The notes beneath the pieces were generated by a model. That model was given only the letters and a program-made list of their open reading frames with translations. It made no database searches and was not told the origin of the DNA. Positions 1 through 7,100 of a stretch of 64,000 nt of DNA are shown here, piece by piece. The position numbers and the translations under genes were made by a program. The stretch lies in contig JAGOQM010000002.1 of assembly GCA_017991555.1 (NCBI GenBank), positions 186,001 to 250,000 on the forward strand. Reading direction: 5' to 3'. The DNA is from Neisseriaceae bacterium (lineage in GTDB: Bacteria; Pseudomonadota; Gammaproteobacteria; Burkholderiales; Neisseriaceae). Numbering within the stretch: position 1 is the first letter of the stretch; each line of letters starts with the position of its first letter.

Positions 1-26
1 GATTTAATTTTGCCTGGTTCTTTCAT
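1..26 (-). CDS. start of next late gene (portal expected by position), partial
   Basis: An ATG at 26 (minus strand) overlaps the terminase TGA as ATGA, the tight junction usual in late phage operons. Only eight codons (MKEPGKIK) are visible. Portal is inferred from the usual order terS-terL-portal, not from sequence. Confidence 0.4.
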
Positions 27-1705
27 ATCCCCACCATAATCATATCGTTTATAAAATCATCCATACGGCCTTTTGACTCTGGGTTCAAAGACATCAGCCC
101 CACCGCGTTAAATGCCGCAATCAGTGGGTCAATTTTAGATTTCCCACTAGACTGTTTTGTGATTAAGGCATTGTTACCCTTAACCTCAACTTTAGCGTTT
201 CCCACACACCAGGCCATCATTGGTTGTCCTGAATGGAAAAGCTGACCAGAGGCCAGCTTTCTCTCCGTGGTCTGGATATACCCTGCCAGCTTATATCCCT
301 GGGCGACACCAACAATCAACTCTTCTGGCACCCCCGCATCAATAATTCCATCAATCAGACCACCCACCATTAAAGGATCAAGACCAATCTTATCCAGTAG
401 GCCTGACTCATACACTTGCCCACAAATTTTCCCAAACTCATCACAGTCATCACCCGACTGATCCACAATAGTTAAATCACCTTGGCGCTGATAATCCAAT
501 AACTGTGGTGCTATTTGCTTGCGAATTTCCAGCACCTTCTTATGACACCAAGCATGAACCCATAACAGCCAATCTCGGGTACCCTTTTCTCTACCCAACA
601 CTGCCATTCCAAGTAAGTCATCAAGGCCACCACCATCACCGCCAATCGTAATAACCTCTGATCGTGCAATTAACTCTTCGAGCGTTAACACAGACCTATA
701 CTTTTGGGCTTCCCAAAAATCAACACCAGGCCATCTTGATGACCTAAGGTTTAAACCAATCTCAACATTCAAATGCTTTGCACAAAACTCTTGCAAAGAT
801 GTCTCGCCCTTAGCCTCCTCTTTCGAGTACTTACTTAGTAAATACTCCTCATCCACCGAATAACCCATATTAGGATTAGTAATATGAAAATTACGACTAT
901 CCTTATATGATTCGTCATCAAGCATTTTCCTCGGGAACTCATATAGAACGGGCAAATATGTTTTATTCTCAATCAAGCCATCACGAACTGAACGAGCATA
1001 TAAAAGCTCATTTAAAAACACACCAGACGGCGGCTCCGTAGACTGGGTAGAGAGTTTAATAATAAAACCATCTGCATGAGATATCAGGCCGCCGGTGGCT
1101 TCTGAAATAATTGATTCAGCTGTTGCTACCTTCCCAAACAAATGCAGCTCATCAATCAAAACGTACGAAGCCTTTGCACCACCAGCTGTCTTGTCATCCG
1201 CAGCAAGCACCTTTAGAGTAGATTGGGTGGCAATATGAGTGATCGTTCTAACATGAGGGTAGACTGTATATTTCTCTTTCATGTCGTCATCAAATAGGAT
1301 CATCCCCATAGCCGGCTTAAAAGCATTATCAGCAACCTGCTTAGTTGGAGCTAAAATAATAGCCTCAGCAAGGTCACGATCATTTAATTCCAGAGCAGTA
1401 ATCATAATGCCCGCAGCTACTGTAGATTTTGCATTTTTCTTGCTTATCAGCAGAAAGAAATCCTTAATCAATCGACGACGACTATCTGGATCTAGCGCCC
1501 CAAAAATGGAGCCAACCCAATCCATCACCCAGTCAGGCATTACATCTTTCATTTTGGGTCGACCATTCATATCTGGGACAATTAACTCTCCAAAAACATC
1601 TCGAGCAATTTCAGACACAATGGGAAAAAGTGGCTCCATTGGAATCAATGATTCACCGCGAACAATCCTCTCTTCCCAGTCAGGGCAAGCTGTCGTCCAT
1701 TCCAT
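23..1705 (-). CDS. terL: phage terminase large subunit
   Basis: ATPase-nuclease motor that cuts concatemeric phage DNA and pumps it into proheads. The 560-residue protein has a Walker A-like SKKNAKST at about residues 88-95, a Walker B strand VLIDE at about 182-186, and a C-terminal RNase H-like nuclease start at GGDGGGLDD (355-363), the expected order for the Terminase_1/YmfN class. The length is normal and no frame damage is visible. Its start ATG overlaps the terS stop by one base (TAATG), so the two are translationally coupled. The gene downstream begins in the stop codon. Intactness of the terminase suggests a prophage that may still be functional. Confidence 0.93.
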   Translation of the reverse strand: MEWTTACPDWEERIVRGESLIPMEPLFPIVSEIARDVFGELIVPDMNGRPKMKDVMPDWVMDWVGSIFGALDPDSRRRLIKDFFLLISKKNAKSTVAAGIMITALELNDRDLAEAIILAPTKQVADNAFKPAMGMILFDDDMKEKYTVYPHVRTITHIATQSTLKVLAADDKTAGGAKASYVLIDELHLFGKVATAESIISEATGGLISHADGFIIKLSTQSTEPPSGVFLNELLYARSVRDGLIENKTYLPVLYEFPRKMLDDESYKDSRNFHITNPNMGYSVDEEYLLSKYSKEEAKGETSLQEFCAKHLNVEIGLNLRSSRWPGVDFWEAQKYRSVLTLEELIARSEVITIGGDGGGLDDLLGMAVLGREKGTRDWLLWVHAWCHKKVLEIRKQIAPQLLDYQRQGDLTIVDQSGDDCDEFGKICGQVYESGLLDKIGLDPLMVGGLIDGIIDAGVPEELIVGVAQGYKLAGYIQTTERKLASGQLFHSGQPMMAWCVGNAKVEVKGNNALITKQSSGKSKIDPLIAAFNAVGLMSLNPESKGRMDDFINDMIMVGI

Positions 1706-2196
1706 TACTGCATCCTCTTCGAAGCCAAACGAGCACTAAGCCCACCACGAGCAGAAAGAGCCTCTGCTTTTTCCTTTGCAGCCTCCTTCTTACCCTTAGT
1801 GGCAACCTTCCCATGGAAATACGGCAATGCTGCTTTAGCACAATCAACTTTTAGTTTATCGTCCACCTCCGCCACATCGGAGTTAATTACGTCCATCAGA
1901 TAATCAAGTGGATCAACATAGTTTTTCATGACCCTCTCAACATCGGCCATGGTCAATTTTGAAGGCGGTAAATCAACCTCTTTTTTGGCCTTTTTAGACT
2001 TAACAACACCCTTAACATCTGACTTAACATTTTCCTTCTTTTGTATGTATGCAATTATGTCTGGGTCCTTTGCATAACGTGACCCAGATTGTGCTGCTGA
2101 ACTTGCTGGACAACCCGCCTCCAGCGCGGCTTGCGTCTGATTTGCTCCACGCAAAATGGCGTCGGCAAAACTCTGCTTTTTTTTCGTCATCGCCAT
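1705..2196 (-). CDS. terS: phage terminase small subunit
   Basis: DNA-recognition subunit of the packaging motor. The N-terminal part (TKKKQSFADAILRGANQTQAA, continuing to a conserved SR-YAKDP-I stretch) is the helix-turn-helix of the Terminase_2 family, followed by a Lys-rich linker and a C-terminal helical region. I chose the ATG at 2196, giving 163 residues. An upstream TTG would add seven residues but leaves the AAGG motif inside the gene. It overlaps terL by one base. The preceding 200 bases on the minus strand are G-rich and gene-free and could hold the cos or pac site. Confidence 0.85.
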   Translation of the reverse strand: MAMTKKKQSFADAILRGANQTQAALEAGCPASSAAQSGSRYAKDPDIIAYIQKKENVKSDVKGVVKSKKAKKEVDLPPSKLTMADVERVMKNYVDPLDYLMDVINSDVAEVDDKLKVDCAKAALPYFHGKVATKGKKEAAKEKAEALSARGGLSARLASKRMQ

Positions 2197-2394
2197 AATG
2201 ATTGTTAACCTTAACAAAATCGTGAAACATGAATTTTCATACGCGTGAGATAGGGGGCGGTCTAGGACGTAATGTCTAATAAACTTTTACCCTCCCCCCT
2301 CCCTCTACACAAAAACACAAACAAACCAATTAATTCAAATACTTAAAATAAATATAAAAGAAGCGCCCAATCTGAGCGCCTTTGTTATATCAAT
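2197..2394. other. gene-free gap between HNH and terS; possible packaging site
   Basis: About 200 bases without a gene, AT-rich on its left-gene side with a strongly strand-asymmetric CT tract at 2290-2310 (GA-rich on the coding strand). In HK97-like phages cos lies between the HNH gene and terS, so this is the natural place for it. No known cos sequence is recognised here. Confidence 0.3.
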
Positions 2395-2736
2395 TTATCG
2401 GTGACCACTTGCGTACTCTTCCCTGGCTTTTGTGGTGTCGTGGCATGCCTTACACAACGGCTGCCAGTTGGTTTTATCCCAGAACAGCTTCATGTCGCCC
2501 TTATGTGGCTCAATATGGTCAACCACCGTGGCCGCAGTAACCAGGCCCTTAGCGGCACAGTAGCGACACAATGGATTCTTGACCAAAAACCCGATGCGGG
2601 CCTGTTGCCACTTGTATCCGTAACCACGAGCGGTAGATGACTTGCGCGTATCACGCCACGAATCACTTGGCGCCAGCGGCAGGCGACCGGCCTTGATCGC
2701 GGCCAGCCGTGGCCCAATAGTTTTAAGCTTGCTCAC
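2395..2736 (-). CDS. phage HNH endonuclease next to terminase
   Basis: 113-residue single-domain HNH nuclease. A zinc pair CRYC lies at 57-60, the catalytic DH at 73-74 followed by EPHKGD, and the second zinc pair CKAC at 95-98. Such proteins next to terS/terL assist specific cutting at cos in HK97-like phages. Its start is a GTG overlapping the preceding gene's TGA (GTGA), so the two are coupled. Function at cos is inferred from position and family. Confidence 0.88.
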   Translation of the reverse strand: MSKLKTIGPRLAAIKAGRLPLAPSDSWRDTRKSSTARGYGYKWQQARIGFLVKNPLCRYCAAKGLVTAATVVDHIEPHKGDMKLFWDKTNWQPLCKACHDTTKAREEYASGHR

Positions 2737-2930
2737 AACTCATCATCCATTACCAACGGCAATGGCATCAGGGGTATATCATCCAGCGTGGCACTTGGAT
2801 CAATTGCATCATCATCGTCGTCCCCACCCTCAGCAAGCAGCATCTCTGTAATACCAATCAGAAGCCCTTCAATACGATCAAGCCGAGCCTCAACATCAGA
2901 CGGCGCCATAGGCTCCCTAAACGATTCCAT
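2733..2930 (-). CDS. small acidic phage protein, unknown
   Basis: 65 residues: an N-terminal helix with heptad-like spacing (DVEARLDRIEGLLIGITEMLL), then five consecutive Asp and a hydrophobic acidic tail. Not recognised. It overlaps the HNH start by four bases, which supports it as a real gene in the same late unit. The DNA-mimic-like acidity is notable, but there is no evidence of a role. Confidence 0.6.
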   Translation of the reverse strand: MESFREPMAPSDVEARLDRIEGLLIGITEMLLAEGGDDDDDAIDPSATLDDIPLMPLPLVMDDEL

Positions 2931-3134
2931 TTAAATCTCCATAAACACCAGCTAATGCCGCATGCGGCGGCAAGGCCATCGGCCGACGCCGTAGGTCTTA
3001 CTTGCCGCCGGCTCAGCACTCGGCCCCAAATCCAATCGTGACTGGGCCGACTCACTCTTACGGGCCAACTGGTACAGACGTAAAAAAAGCCCCATCAGGG
3101 CAGTCACATTTACAATCAACAGGCCAAACCTAGG

Positions 3135-3512
3135 CTATCGAACCTCAGCCTCTCTAAGGATCGTCGTAGGTTTAAAGATAACTTTATAAAAGTAAGGCGA
3201 AGCACTATGGCCTTCCACCTGTTCAATGAAAAAGGTCACATTGTCCGATAGACCAAGGAGGTGCTTCTTATACTGGCCTTCACCAACCTTACACACCACG
3301 CCAAGCACATGCTCTGTGCTGGTATTGTCACGACTACACTTACCTTCAATGGTAAGCATATAGTCATTGGTAATGCCGTTATAGAACACAATACGACGAT
3401 CAACCTTAAAGTTGTCTGAATCCTTACTTAGATTGTGAGACACAACGTCAGCATCACTACTGCACGCTGCGGCCAATGAAACGAGGCCGGCGATTAGAAT
3501 ATTTTTAAACAT
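3135..3512 (-). CDS. phage lipoprotein of the beta-sandwich type
   Basis: 125 residues starting with a lipoprotein signal (hydrophobic ILIAGLVSLAAAC, lipobox AAAC, Cys at 17). The body contains RRIVFYNGITNDYMLTIEGK and a KVGEGQYKKHLLGLSDNV region, which I recognise from the widespread siphophage protein annotated as beta-sandwich lipoprotein. Probably made in the lysogen or late in infection and exported to the cell envelope. The role is not established; masking a receptor against superinfection is a common guess. It has its own upstream terminator (3533-3556) separating it from the tRNA-like element. Confidence 0.75.
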   Translation of the reverse strand: MFKNILIAGLVSLAAACSSDADVVSHNLSKDSDNFKVDRRIVFYNGITNDYMLTIEGKCSRDNTSTEHVLGVVCKVGEGQYKKHLLGLSDNVTFFIEQVEGHSASPYFYKVIFKPTTILREAEVR

Positions 3513-3526
3513 TAATTAACCTTTCA

Positions 3527-3556
3527 GGCATAAAAAAAGCCCACGAATAAACGTGA
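3527..3556 (-). terminator. intrinsic terminator (minus strand)
   Basis: Minus-strand stem GCTCACG...CGTGGGC with one mismatch, then a run of T. It lies between the tRNA-like element and the lipoprotein start, so it would end a transcript coming from the tRNA-like gene. Confidence 0.6.
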
Positions 3557-3568
3557 GCTTGTAAATAT

Positions 3569-3651
3569 TGGTTGCGGCGGAGGGAGTTTAACCCCCGACT
3601 AATTCCATGTCGCAGCGCTACGACAGCCCGCCATACTCCTGACGCGCCGCA
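3569..3651 (-). tRNA. tRNA-like gene, anticodon not assignable
   Basis: On the minus strand a perfect 7-bp acceptor stem TGCGGCG/CGCCGCA (3645-3651 with 3573-3579) is followed by A and an encoded CCA (3569-3571). Directly inside it is a 5-bp T-stem with a 7-base loop TTAAACT. The middle is unusual: the best anticodon-like stem TGTCG/CGACA encloses eight bases without a clear U33, the D arm is short, and there is an 11-base variable region. It is either a degenerate phage tRNA or a tRNA mimic. Both flanks carry terminators. Confidence 0.5.
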
Positions 3652-3673
3652 TTTGAATTCGCAGTATACAGCA

Positions 3674-3700
3674 TTAAAAAAGCCCGCGCATTAGCGTGAG
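3674..3700 (-). terminator. terminator after the 3719-4405 membrane gene
   Basis: Minus-strand hairpin GCTCACGC...GCGCGGGC then TTTTTTA, just past the stop at 3719. It closely resembles the hairpin at 3527-3556. Confidence 0.65.
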
Positions 3701-3718
3701 CTGTAAAAATAATTCAAC

Positions 3719-4405
3719 TTACTTTATATCAAGCACATATTGATATGCTTTTTTAAACTCTTCAAGCCGCCACAGAACAGTTGCTTGCTGATCCCTCATC
3801 GCATTAAGTGCGCTCAACTCTCTCGAATTTAAACTACCATGATGCTTAGCATTATTTGGATCATCAAAGCAAGGGACCACTTCATTCGTCCCATGCTCAG
3901 CCCTAAAGGCCTCTGTCTCAGACTTACGTTCAGAATATAGTAAATAATACTTACTCAAAAGCTCGACATTATAAAAAAATAGACGAGCATTATAATAAGC
4001 TTTACTTATCCTCAGTAAATCTTCAGCATCTATATCCTTAAGACTTTCTTTACTTGAGCTTAATGAGAAAAATATATCCAGGCCACCGGCTCCATCATAA
4101 ACAAAAGGCCTCTGCAGATAGGACTTAATACCATCTTCATGCCTCAAGATCATACCATTTACCTCCTCAAGCTCAGATTTAAGCAATGAAACTATCACTG
4201 CAGATTTTTCTTTTTCTTTTTTTGACTTTATATTTTCCTGAACAAGAATCGTAACAATACCACCAACTAAAGCTAGGAATGCGCCAATTATATGATCATT
4301 CCCATAAGCCATAACTAAAAGAAACACAGCCAATAAACCCAGGCCAACTTTTAAATAGAAAAGTTTTTCTTCGCAACTACTATGAATATCAGAATTAGGT
4401 AGCAA
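3719..4405 (-). CDS. two-TM phage membrane protein, candidate moron
   Basis: 228 residues, not recognised. Two adjacent transmembrane segments (about 15-33 and 40-55) are followed by a charged stretch QENIKSKKEKEKSA and a long helical cytoplasmic part with a conserved-looking NARLFFYNVELLSKYY region. It sits between the presumed late promoter/terminator (about 4430-4490) and its own terminator, where lambdoid phages often carry accessory genes expressed in the lysogen. A role in superinfection exclusion or sensing is possible but not shown. Confidence 0.65.
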   Translation of the reverse strand: MLPNSDIHSSCEEKLFYLKVGLGLLAVFLLVMAYGNDHIIGAFLALVGGIVTILVQENIKSKKEKEKSAVIVSLLKSELEEVNGMILRHEDGIKSYLQRPFVYDGAGGLDIFFSLSSSKESLKDIDAEDLLRISKAYYNARLFFYNVELLSKYYLLYSERKSETEAFRAEHGTNEVVPCFDDPNNAKHHGSLNSRELSALNAMRDQQATVLWRLEEFKKAYQYVLDIK

Positions 4406-4425
4406 TTTTCACTCACAAATAAATA

Positions 4426-4447
4426 AAGGCACACCAGCTGGTATGCC
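4426..4447 (-). terminator. tR'-like terminator just after a promoter
   Basis: Minus-strand hairpin GGCATACC AGCT GGTGTGCC followed by TTTATTTATTT. It lies some 25 bases beyond a TATAAT at 4467-4472, so a transcript from that promoter would stop immediately unless antiterminated. Confidence 0.7.
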
Positions 4448-4466
4448 CCGATTAAATCTTATCCGA

Positions 4467-4500
4467 ATTATAGACAAATAATGCCTACCCAGTGCCAAAA
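4467..4500 (-). promoter_or_regulatory. candidate late promoter (pR'-like)
   Basis: Minus-strand TATAAT (4467-4472) with TGGCAC about 19 bases upstream. It is placed at the end of the Q-position gene and ahead of a hairpin and the late genes, the layout of lambda pR'-tR'. The -35 spacing is long, as in Q-dependent promoters, but this is inference. Confidence 0.45.
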
Positions 4501-4502
4501 TG

Positions 4503-5042
4503 TCAAGCGACTTTCCTAACAACAATTCTGTTTTCCATAAAATCATCCTCCAGAATATGCTTGGCCTCATTCACCCAGTCAGCTATATCATTCTTAATCT
4601 CATTCTTGACCCTGAAGAATGTGCGCCTAGACTTGCAAATATCCTCAGCCACTCCACTAGTTAAAATATCCCGCCAGTTTGGCGTGGCCGTATACAGATT
4701 ATGGATGATGAACTGGAACCCGCCGCGAACACCAGCGCCGGTCTTCTCACGGTAATGCTGATCCAAGACCATCATGGGCTCATGACAATACCGGCCTTCG
4801 CCAGCGTACTCACAGCGCACGGCGGCCAGCAACAGAGGCGAGTCACTCAAAATCTCTTCCGTGCGGCGAATCAAAATAGCTGCCATCGCATGATGATCGT
4901 GCTGAGTCAGGCCCTGCCCCGAACCTCTGGCACCACTGCTTTGGCCATTATTGAAAATTGATGCTGCATTGCCCTGCGACATAATCAAACTGGCGCTAAC
5001 CCTGTAGGCCCATAAAAGTGCCTCGTGTACGCTATTAAACAT
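4503..5042 (-). CDS. phage protein in the Q (late antiterminator) position
   Basis: 179 residues from the ATG at 5042 (MFNSVHEALLWAYRV), preceded by GGGGTGGAGA. The longer open frame would run through the whole HTH gene upstream and is not credible. Contents: a helical N-terminus, HDHHAM, an AAVRCEYAGEGRYCHEP region with two Cys, and a C-terminal SRRTFFRVKNEIKNDIADW helix. I do not recognise the family. As the last gene of the leftward early operon, right before a promoter-terminator pair and the late genes, it is a candidate late regulator. That assignment rests on position only. Confidence 0.65.
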   Translation of the reverse strand: MFNSVHEALLWAYRVSASLIMSQGNAASIFNNGQSSGARGSGQGLTQHDHHAMAAILIRRTEEILSDSPLLLAAVRCEYAGEGRYCHEPMMVLDQHYREKTGAGVRGGFQFIIHNLYTATPNWRDILTSGVAEDICKSRRTFFRVKNEIKNDIADWVNEAKHILEDDFMENRIVVRKVA

Positions 5043-5256
5043 TCTCCACCCCATTCGATTTAATTTTGTCAGAAATAAAAAGCTTTGCCGGCGCACCCAA
5101 TACTTTGCCAAGCTCCACCGCAGCCAGTTGGCCCACACCACGCTCACCGGTGATAATTTGATTCATGATCCCCACCGGACAATTCACTGCCGCAGCCAGA
5201 TCACCTACTGACCACCCCAAACGGGCCAACTCTTTTTTAATCACCACACCAGCCAT
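5035..5256 (-). CDS. small HTH protein, HigA/XRE-like
   Basis: 73 residues with a helix-turn-helix at about 14-45 (WSVGDLAAAVNCPVGIMNQI) and a following AAVELGKVLG helix, the arrangement of HigA-type antitoxins and small phage repressors. No toxin gene is adjacent, so an antitoxin role is not supported. It overlaps its downstream neighbour by eight bases and abuts the YbcO gene (TAATG). Confidence 0.7.
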   Translation of the reverse strand: MAGVVIKKELARLGWSVGDLAAAVNCPVGIMNQIITGERGVGQLAAVELGKVLGAPAKLFISDKIKSNGVENV

Positions 5257-5564
5257 TACTCACCATCCACTTTGATCAGGCCAGCCAAGCGTAAATCGTT
5301 CTGCGTTCTGATGACTGCCTTCAAAAACTCAAGCTTTACAAAATCACCCTCTAGCACCCGTGTGCGGCGATCGACCTCCGCATGGCAGCTGTAACATAGA
5401 AACGCGCCAAACATATCGCTGGGCTTCTGGCCTACGCCACTTAAACCTGGTGCGCGATAATGGGCAAATACGGCTGTTGCCTCATTGTGGTCACATACAC
5501 CAGGCAACTGGGCCTTACAGATTTGGCCTCTGGCCATCTTGGTGATCTTTGTTTGCTTAGCCAT
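5256..5564 (-). CDS. ybcO: YbcO-like phage nuclease (DUF1364)
   Basis: 102 residues matching the DLP12 YbcO pattern: basic start, a GQICKAQLPGVCDHN segment with two Cys, AHYR, then CYSCHAEVDRRTR with the second Cys pair and His. The Cys4/His layout is an HNH-related metal site. The family belongs to the nin region of lambdoid phages and is thought to act on recombination or replication intermediates. Good AGGAG precedes the ATG. Confidence 0.85.
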   Translation of the reverse strand: MAKQTKITKMARGQICKAQLPGVCDHNEATAVFAHYRAPGLSGVGQKPSDMFGAFLCYSCHAEVDRRTRVLEGDFVKLEFLKAVIRTQNDLRLAGLIKVDGE

Positions 5565-5767
5565 TACTTACCCACTCCTAAAACAAATCCAAATACAACG
5601 ATGCCAATCAACATACCCAAAACAAAGCTATACTTGCCTTTGAATCTATTAACGCCAGCCATATAACCACGCTCGTAAGCACTCTCTCTAATGCACTTCT
5701 CATGCTTCTCTTGATCAGACAGCTCCACTGGCTGTGGTAATGGCATTCTTGGTTTATGTCCCTTCAT
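5564..5767 (-). CDS. small single-TM phage protein
   Basis: 67 residues from the ATG at 5767, which has TGGAGT six bases upstream and overlaps the ninB TGA (TGATG). A basic N-terminal half is followed by one C-terminal transmembrane segment (SFVLGMLIGIVVFGFVLG). Not recognised. Confidence 0.6.
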   Translation of the reverse strand: MKGHKPRMPLPQPVELSDQEKHEKCIRESAYERGYMAGVNRFKGKYSFVLGMLIGIVVFGFVLGVGK

Positions 5768-6180
5768 CAGTGACTCCAAACCACGCCATGCTCGGCGGCC
5801 CAGGCGGACGTGTAGGCGATTAGGCTGGATGAACGCTCAACGCTCATTTCAGCGGCGCTCTCGCGTAGGTTGATGGTCTCACCCTCTAAACCAGTCGCCA
5901 GCTTTGGCTCTTCACCAGTGGTGGCCGTGGTATGGCCGCTGATCAAAATCATTTTCCAAGTCTTAGCATCCAGCCATTCACCGTTAAACTGCTGCTGCGC
6001 GGCAATATCGGCCACCATGTCGTGAAAGCGGCGGTTCTGCTCTGGGGTCATCGTGCGCGGGCTAATCGTGATCACAACGCCCTCTTTCCCAAACATCACC
6101 TTTTGGCCCTCGATATAGGCCTCACTCATCACGTCGCGCCATGTGGCCTTATCAGCAACCCGTCTGTATTTGTAGTCCAT
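5767..6180 (-). CDS. ninB: NinB/Orf recombination mediator
   Basis: 137 residues from the ATG at 6180 behind GGAGG. It has the NinB landmarks: SPRTMTPEQNRRFHDMVADI, an N-G-x-W LDAKTWK segment, ISGHTTATTG, and the C-terminal INLRESAAEMSVERSSSLIA. In lambda, Orf binds single-stranded DNA and loads annealing proteins, replacing RecFOR. It is part of the nin-like block with the RuvC-like and YbcO genes, overlapping both neighbours slightly. Confidence 0.9.
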   Translation of the reverse strand: MDYKYRRVADKATWRDVMSEAYIEGQKVMFGKEGVVITISPRTMTPEQNRRFHDMVADIAAQQQFNGEWLDAKTWKMILISGHTTATTGEEPKLATGLEGETINLRESAAEMSVERSSSLIAYTSAWAAEHGVVWSH

Positions 6181-6182
6181 CA

Positions 6183-6593
6183 CTACCTCCCTGCTATCAA
6201 CATGCCGGCATCGCGGCCATGCTCGTTTGTTTGCTCACACCAGCCAGTTGTCCTCTTGAACTGAATGGCCGTTAATTTTGTTCGGTTGTCCTTGGGCGAT
6301 ACCAGCACGAACGGAATGCCTAAGTCTGTCAGCGCATCATCCCAAAACTTTGAGTCACGCTTAACGCTGCCGGCGCCCTGTGCTTTGGCTGCTGCCATCT
6401 TGGGGCTCGCACCACCCTTACGGGCATCCTCCACGTACACCAGCAAATCATGGCCAGCAGCATGCAGCGCTTTCACTGACTCGTAGGCTTGGTGAATCTT
6501 TACCGAGGCCACGCTGATGAATGGGCCGCCTTTAATCTTTACCGCCATGCCGGTATTCACCCCACAGTCGATACCAATCAGCAATTTATTCAT
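6183..6593 (-). CDS. RuvC-like nuclease (phage Holliday junction resolvase type)
   Basis: 136 residues with an RNase H fold pattern: first strand LLIGIDCGVNTGMAV (Asp9), a second acidic position in VYVEDARK (Glu55/Asp56), and a C-terminal helix NEHGRDAGMLIAG with the last acidic residue. This is the set expected of phage RuvC-like resolvases that cut branched DNA before packaging. In lambda's nin region the equivalent job belongs to Rap. Metal-binding residues are intact. Confidence 0.8.
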   Translation of the reverse strand: MNKLLIGIDCGVNTGMAVKIKGGPFISVASVKIHQAYESVKALHAAGHDLLVYVEDARKGGASPKMAAAKAQGAGSVKRDSKFWDDALTDLGIPFVLVSPKDNRTKLTAIQFKRTTGWCEQTNEHGRDAGMLIAGR

Positions 6594-6900
6594 AAAGTGG
6601 CCTCAGCCATTCAATCGCAAATAACAGGCGTTTGTGCGCCGTCATTGATGAATAACCCTTAGGGAAAGCGATCGGCTCAACATCATCATGCTCGATAAGC
6701 TCACCCTCAAACGCATCAAAAACACACTGGATGCAGCTATAATTATCTCTCCCACCAACGCCACAGATTTGAAACCAGCAATAAGACCATTGCCACTGGT
6801 ATTCTGCATCGAACACCAAACTAGACTTAGGAATCATCCCCTGATAAATCATCCAGTCAGCAGCTACACGTGACATTTTCTTAAGCTGTCGTTTGTTCAT
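6586..6900 (-). CDS. phage protein of unknown function
   Basis: 104 residues, Trp- and aromatic-rich (QWQWSYCWFQICG), with a Cys pair SCIQC. It overlaps the downstream resolvase gene by eight bases and abuts the upstream small gene, so it belongs to the leftward early operon. Not recognised. Confidence 0.6.
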   Translation of the reverse strand: MNKRQLKKMSRVAADWMIYQGMIPKSSLVFDAEYQWQWSYCWFQICGVGGRDNYSCIQCVFDAFEGELIEHDDVEPIAFPKGYSSMTAHKRLLFAIEWLRPLYE

Positions 6901-7100
6901 TACTCATTCCCTCCCTGATCTCTCGCTAACGACGGGTACGGCCCGCGGCTCTTCTCAAACTCTGGACAAACAACAATGGTCAGCGGTGCATAGTGCTTAC
7001 CAGGCAGTGGCTCCATTGAGGAAAAGTCCAGTACCGAACCACAATCACGGTAGACATGAACGCACACGTAACAACGACTCGCTGATGGCTGGTATCTCAT
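6900..7100 (-). CDS. small Cys-containing phage protein
   Basis: 66 residues, with CYVCVHVYRDC near the N-terminus and VVCPEFEKSR near the C-terminus, suggesting a possible metal site. It overlaps the O gene stop as ATGA, which argues that it is translated. It occupies the position of lambda P but is far too small to be a helicase loader. Confidence 0.6.
   Translation of the reverse strand: MRYQPSASRCYVCVHVYRDCGSVLDFSSMEPLPGKHYAPLTIVVCPEFEKSRGPYPSLARDQGGNE

Noticed and set aside
2890..2905. Neisserial DNA uptake sequence
   Set aside because: One near match (TCAGACGGC) inside a phage gene; no repeated standard DUS was seen in the host part, so no claim is made.
5035..5256. HigBA toxin-antitoxin pair
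   Set aside because: Only a HigA-like HTH is present; neither neighbour is a RelE/HigB-type toxin.
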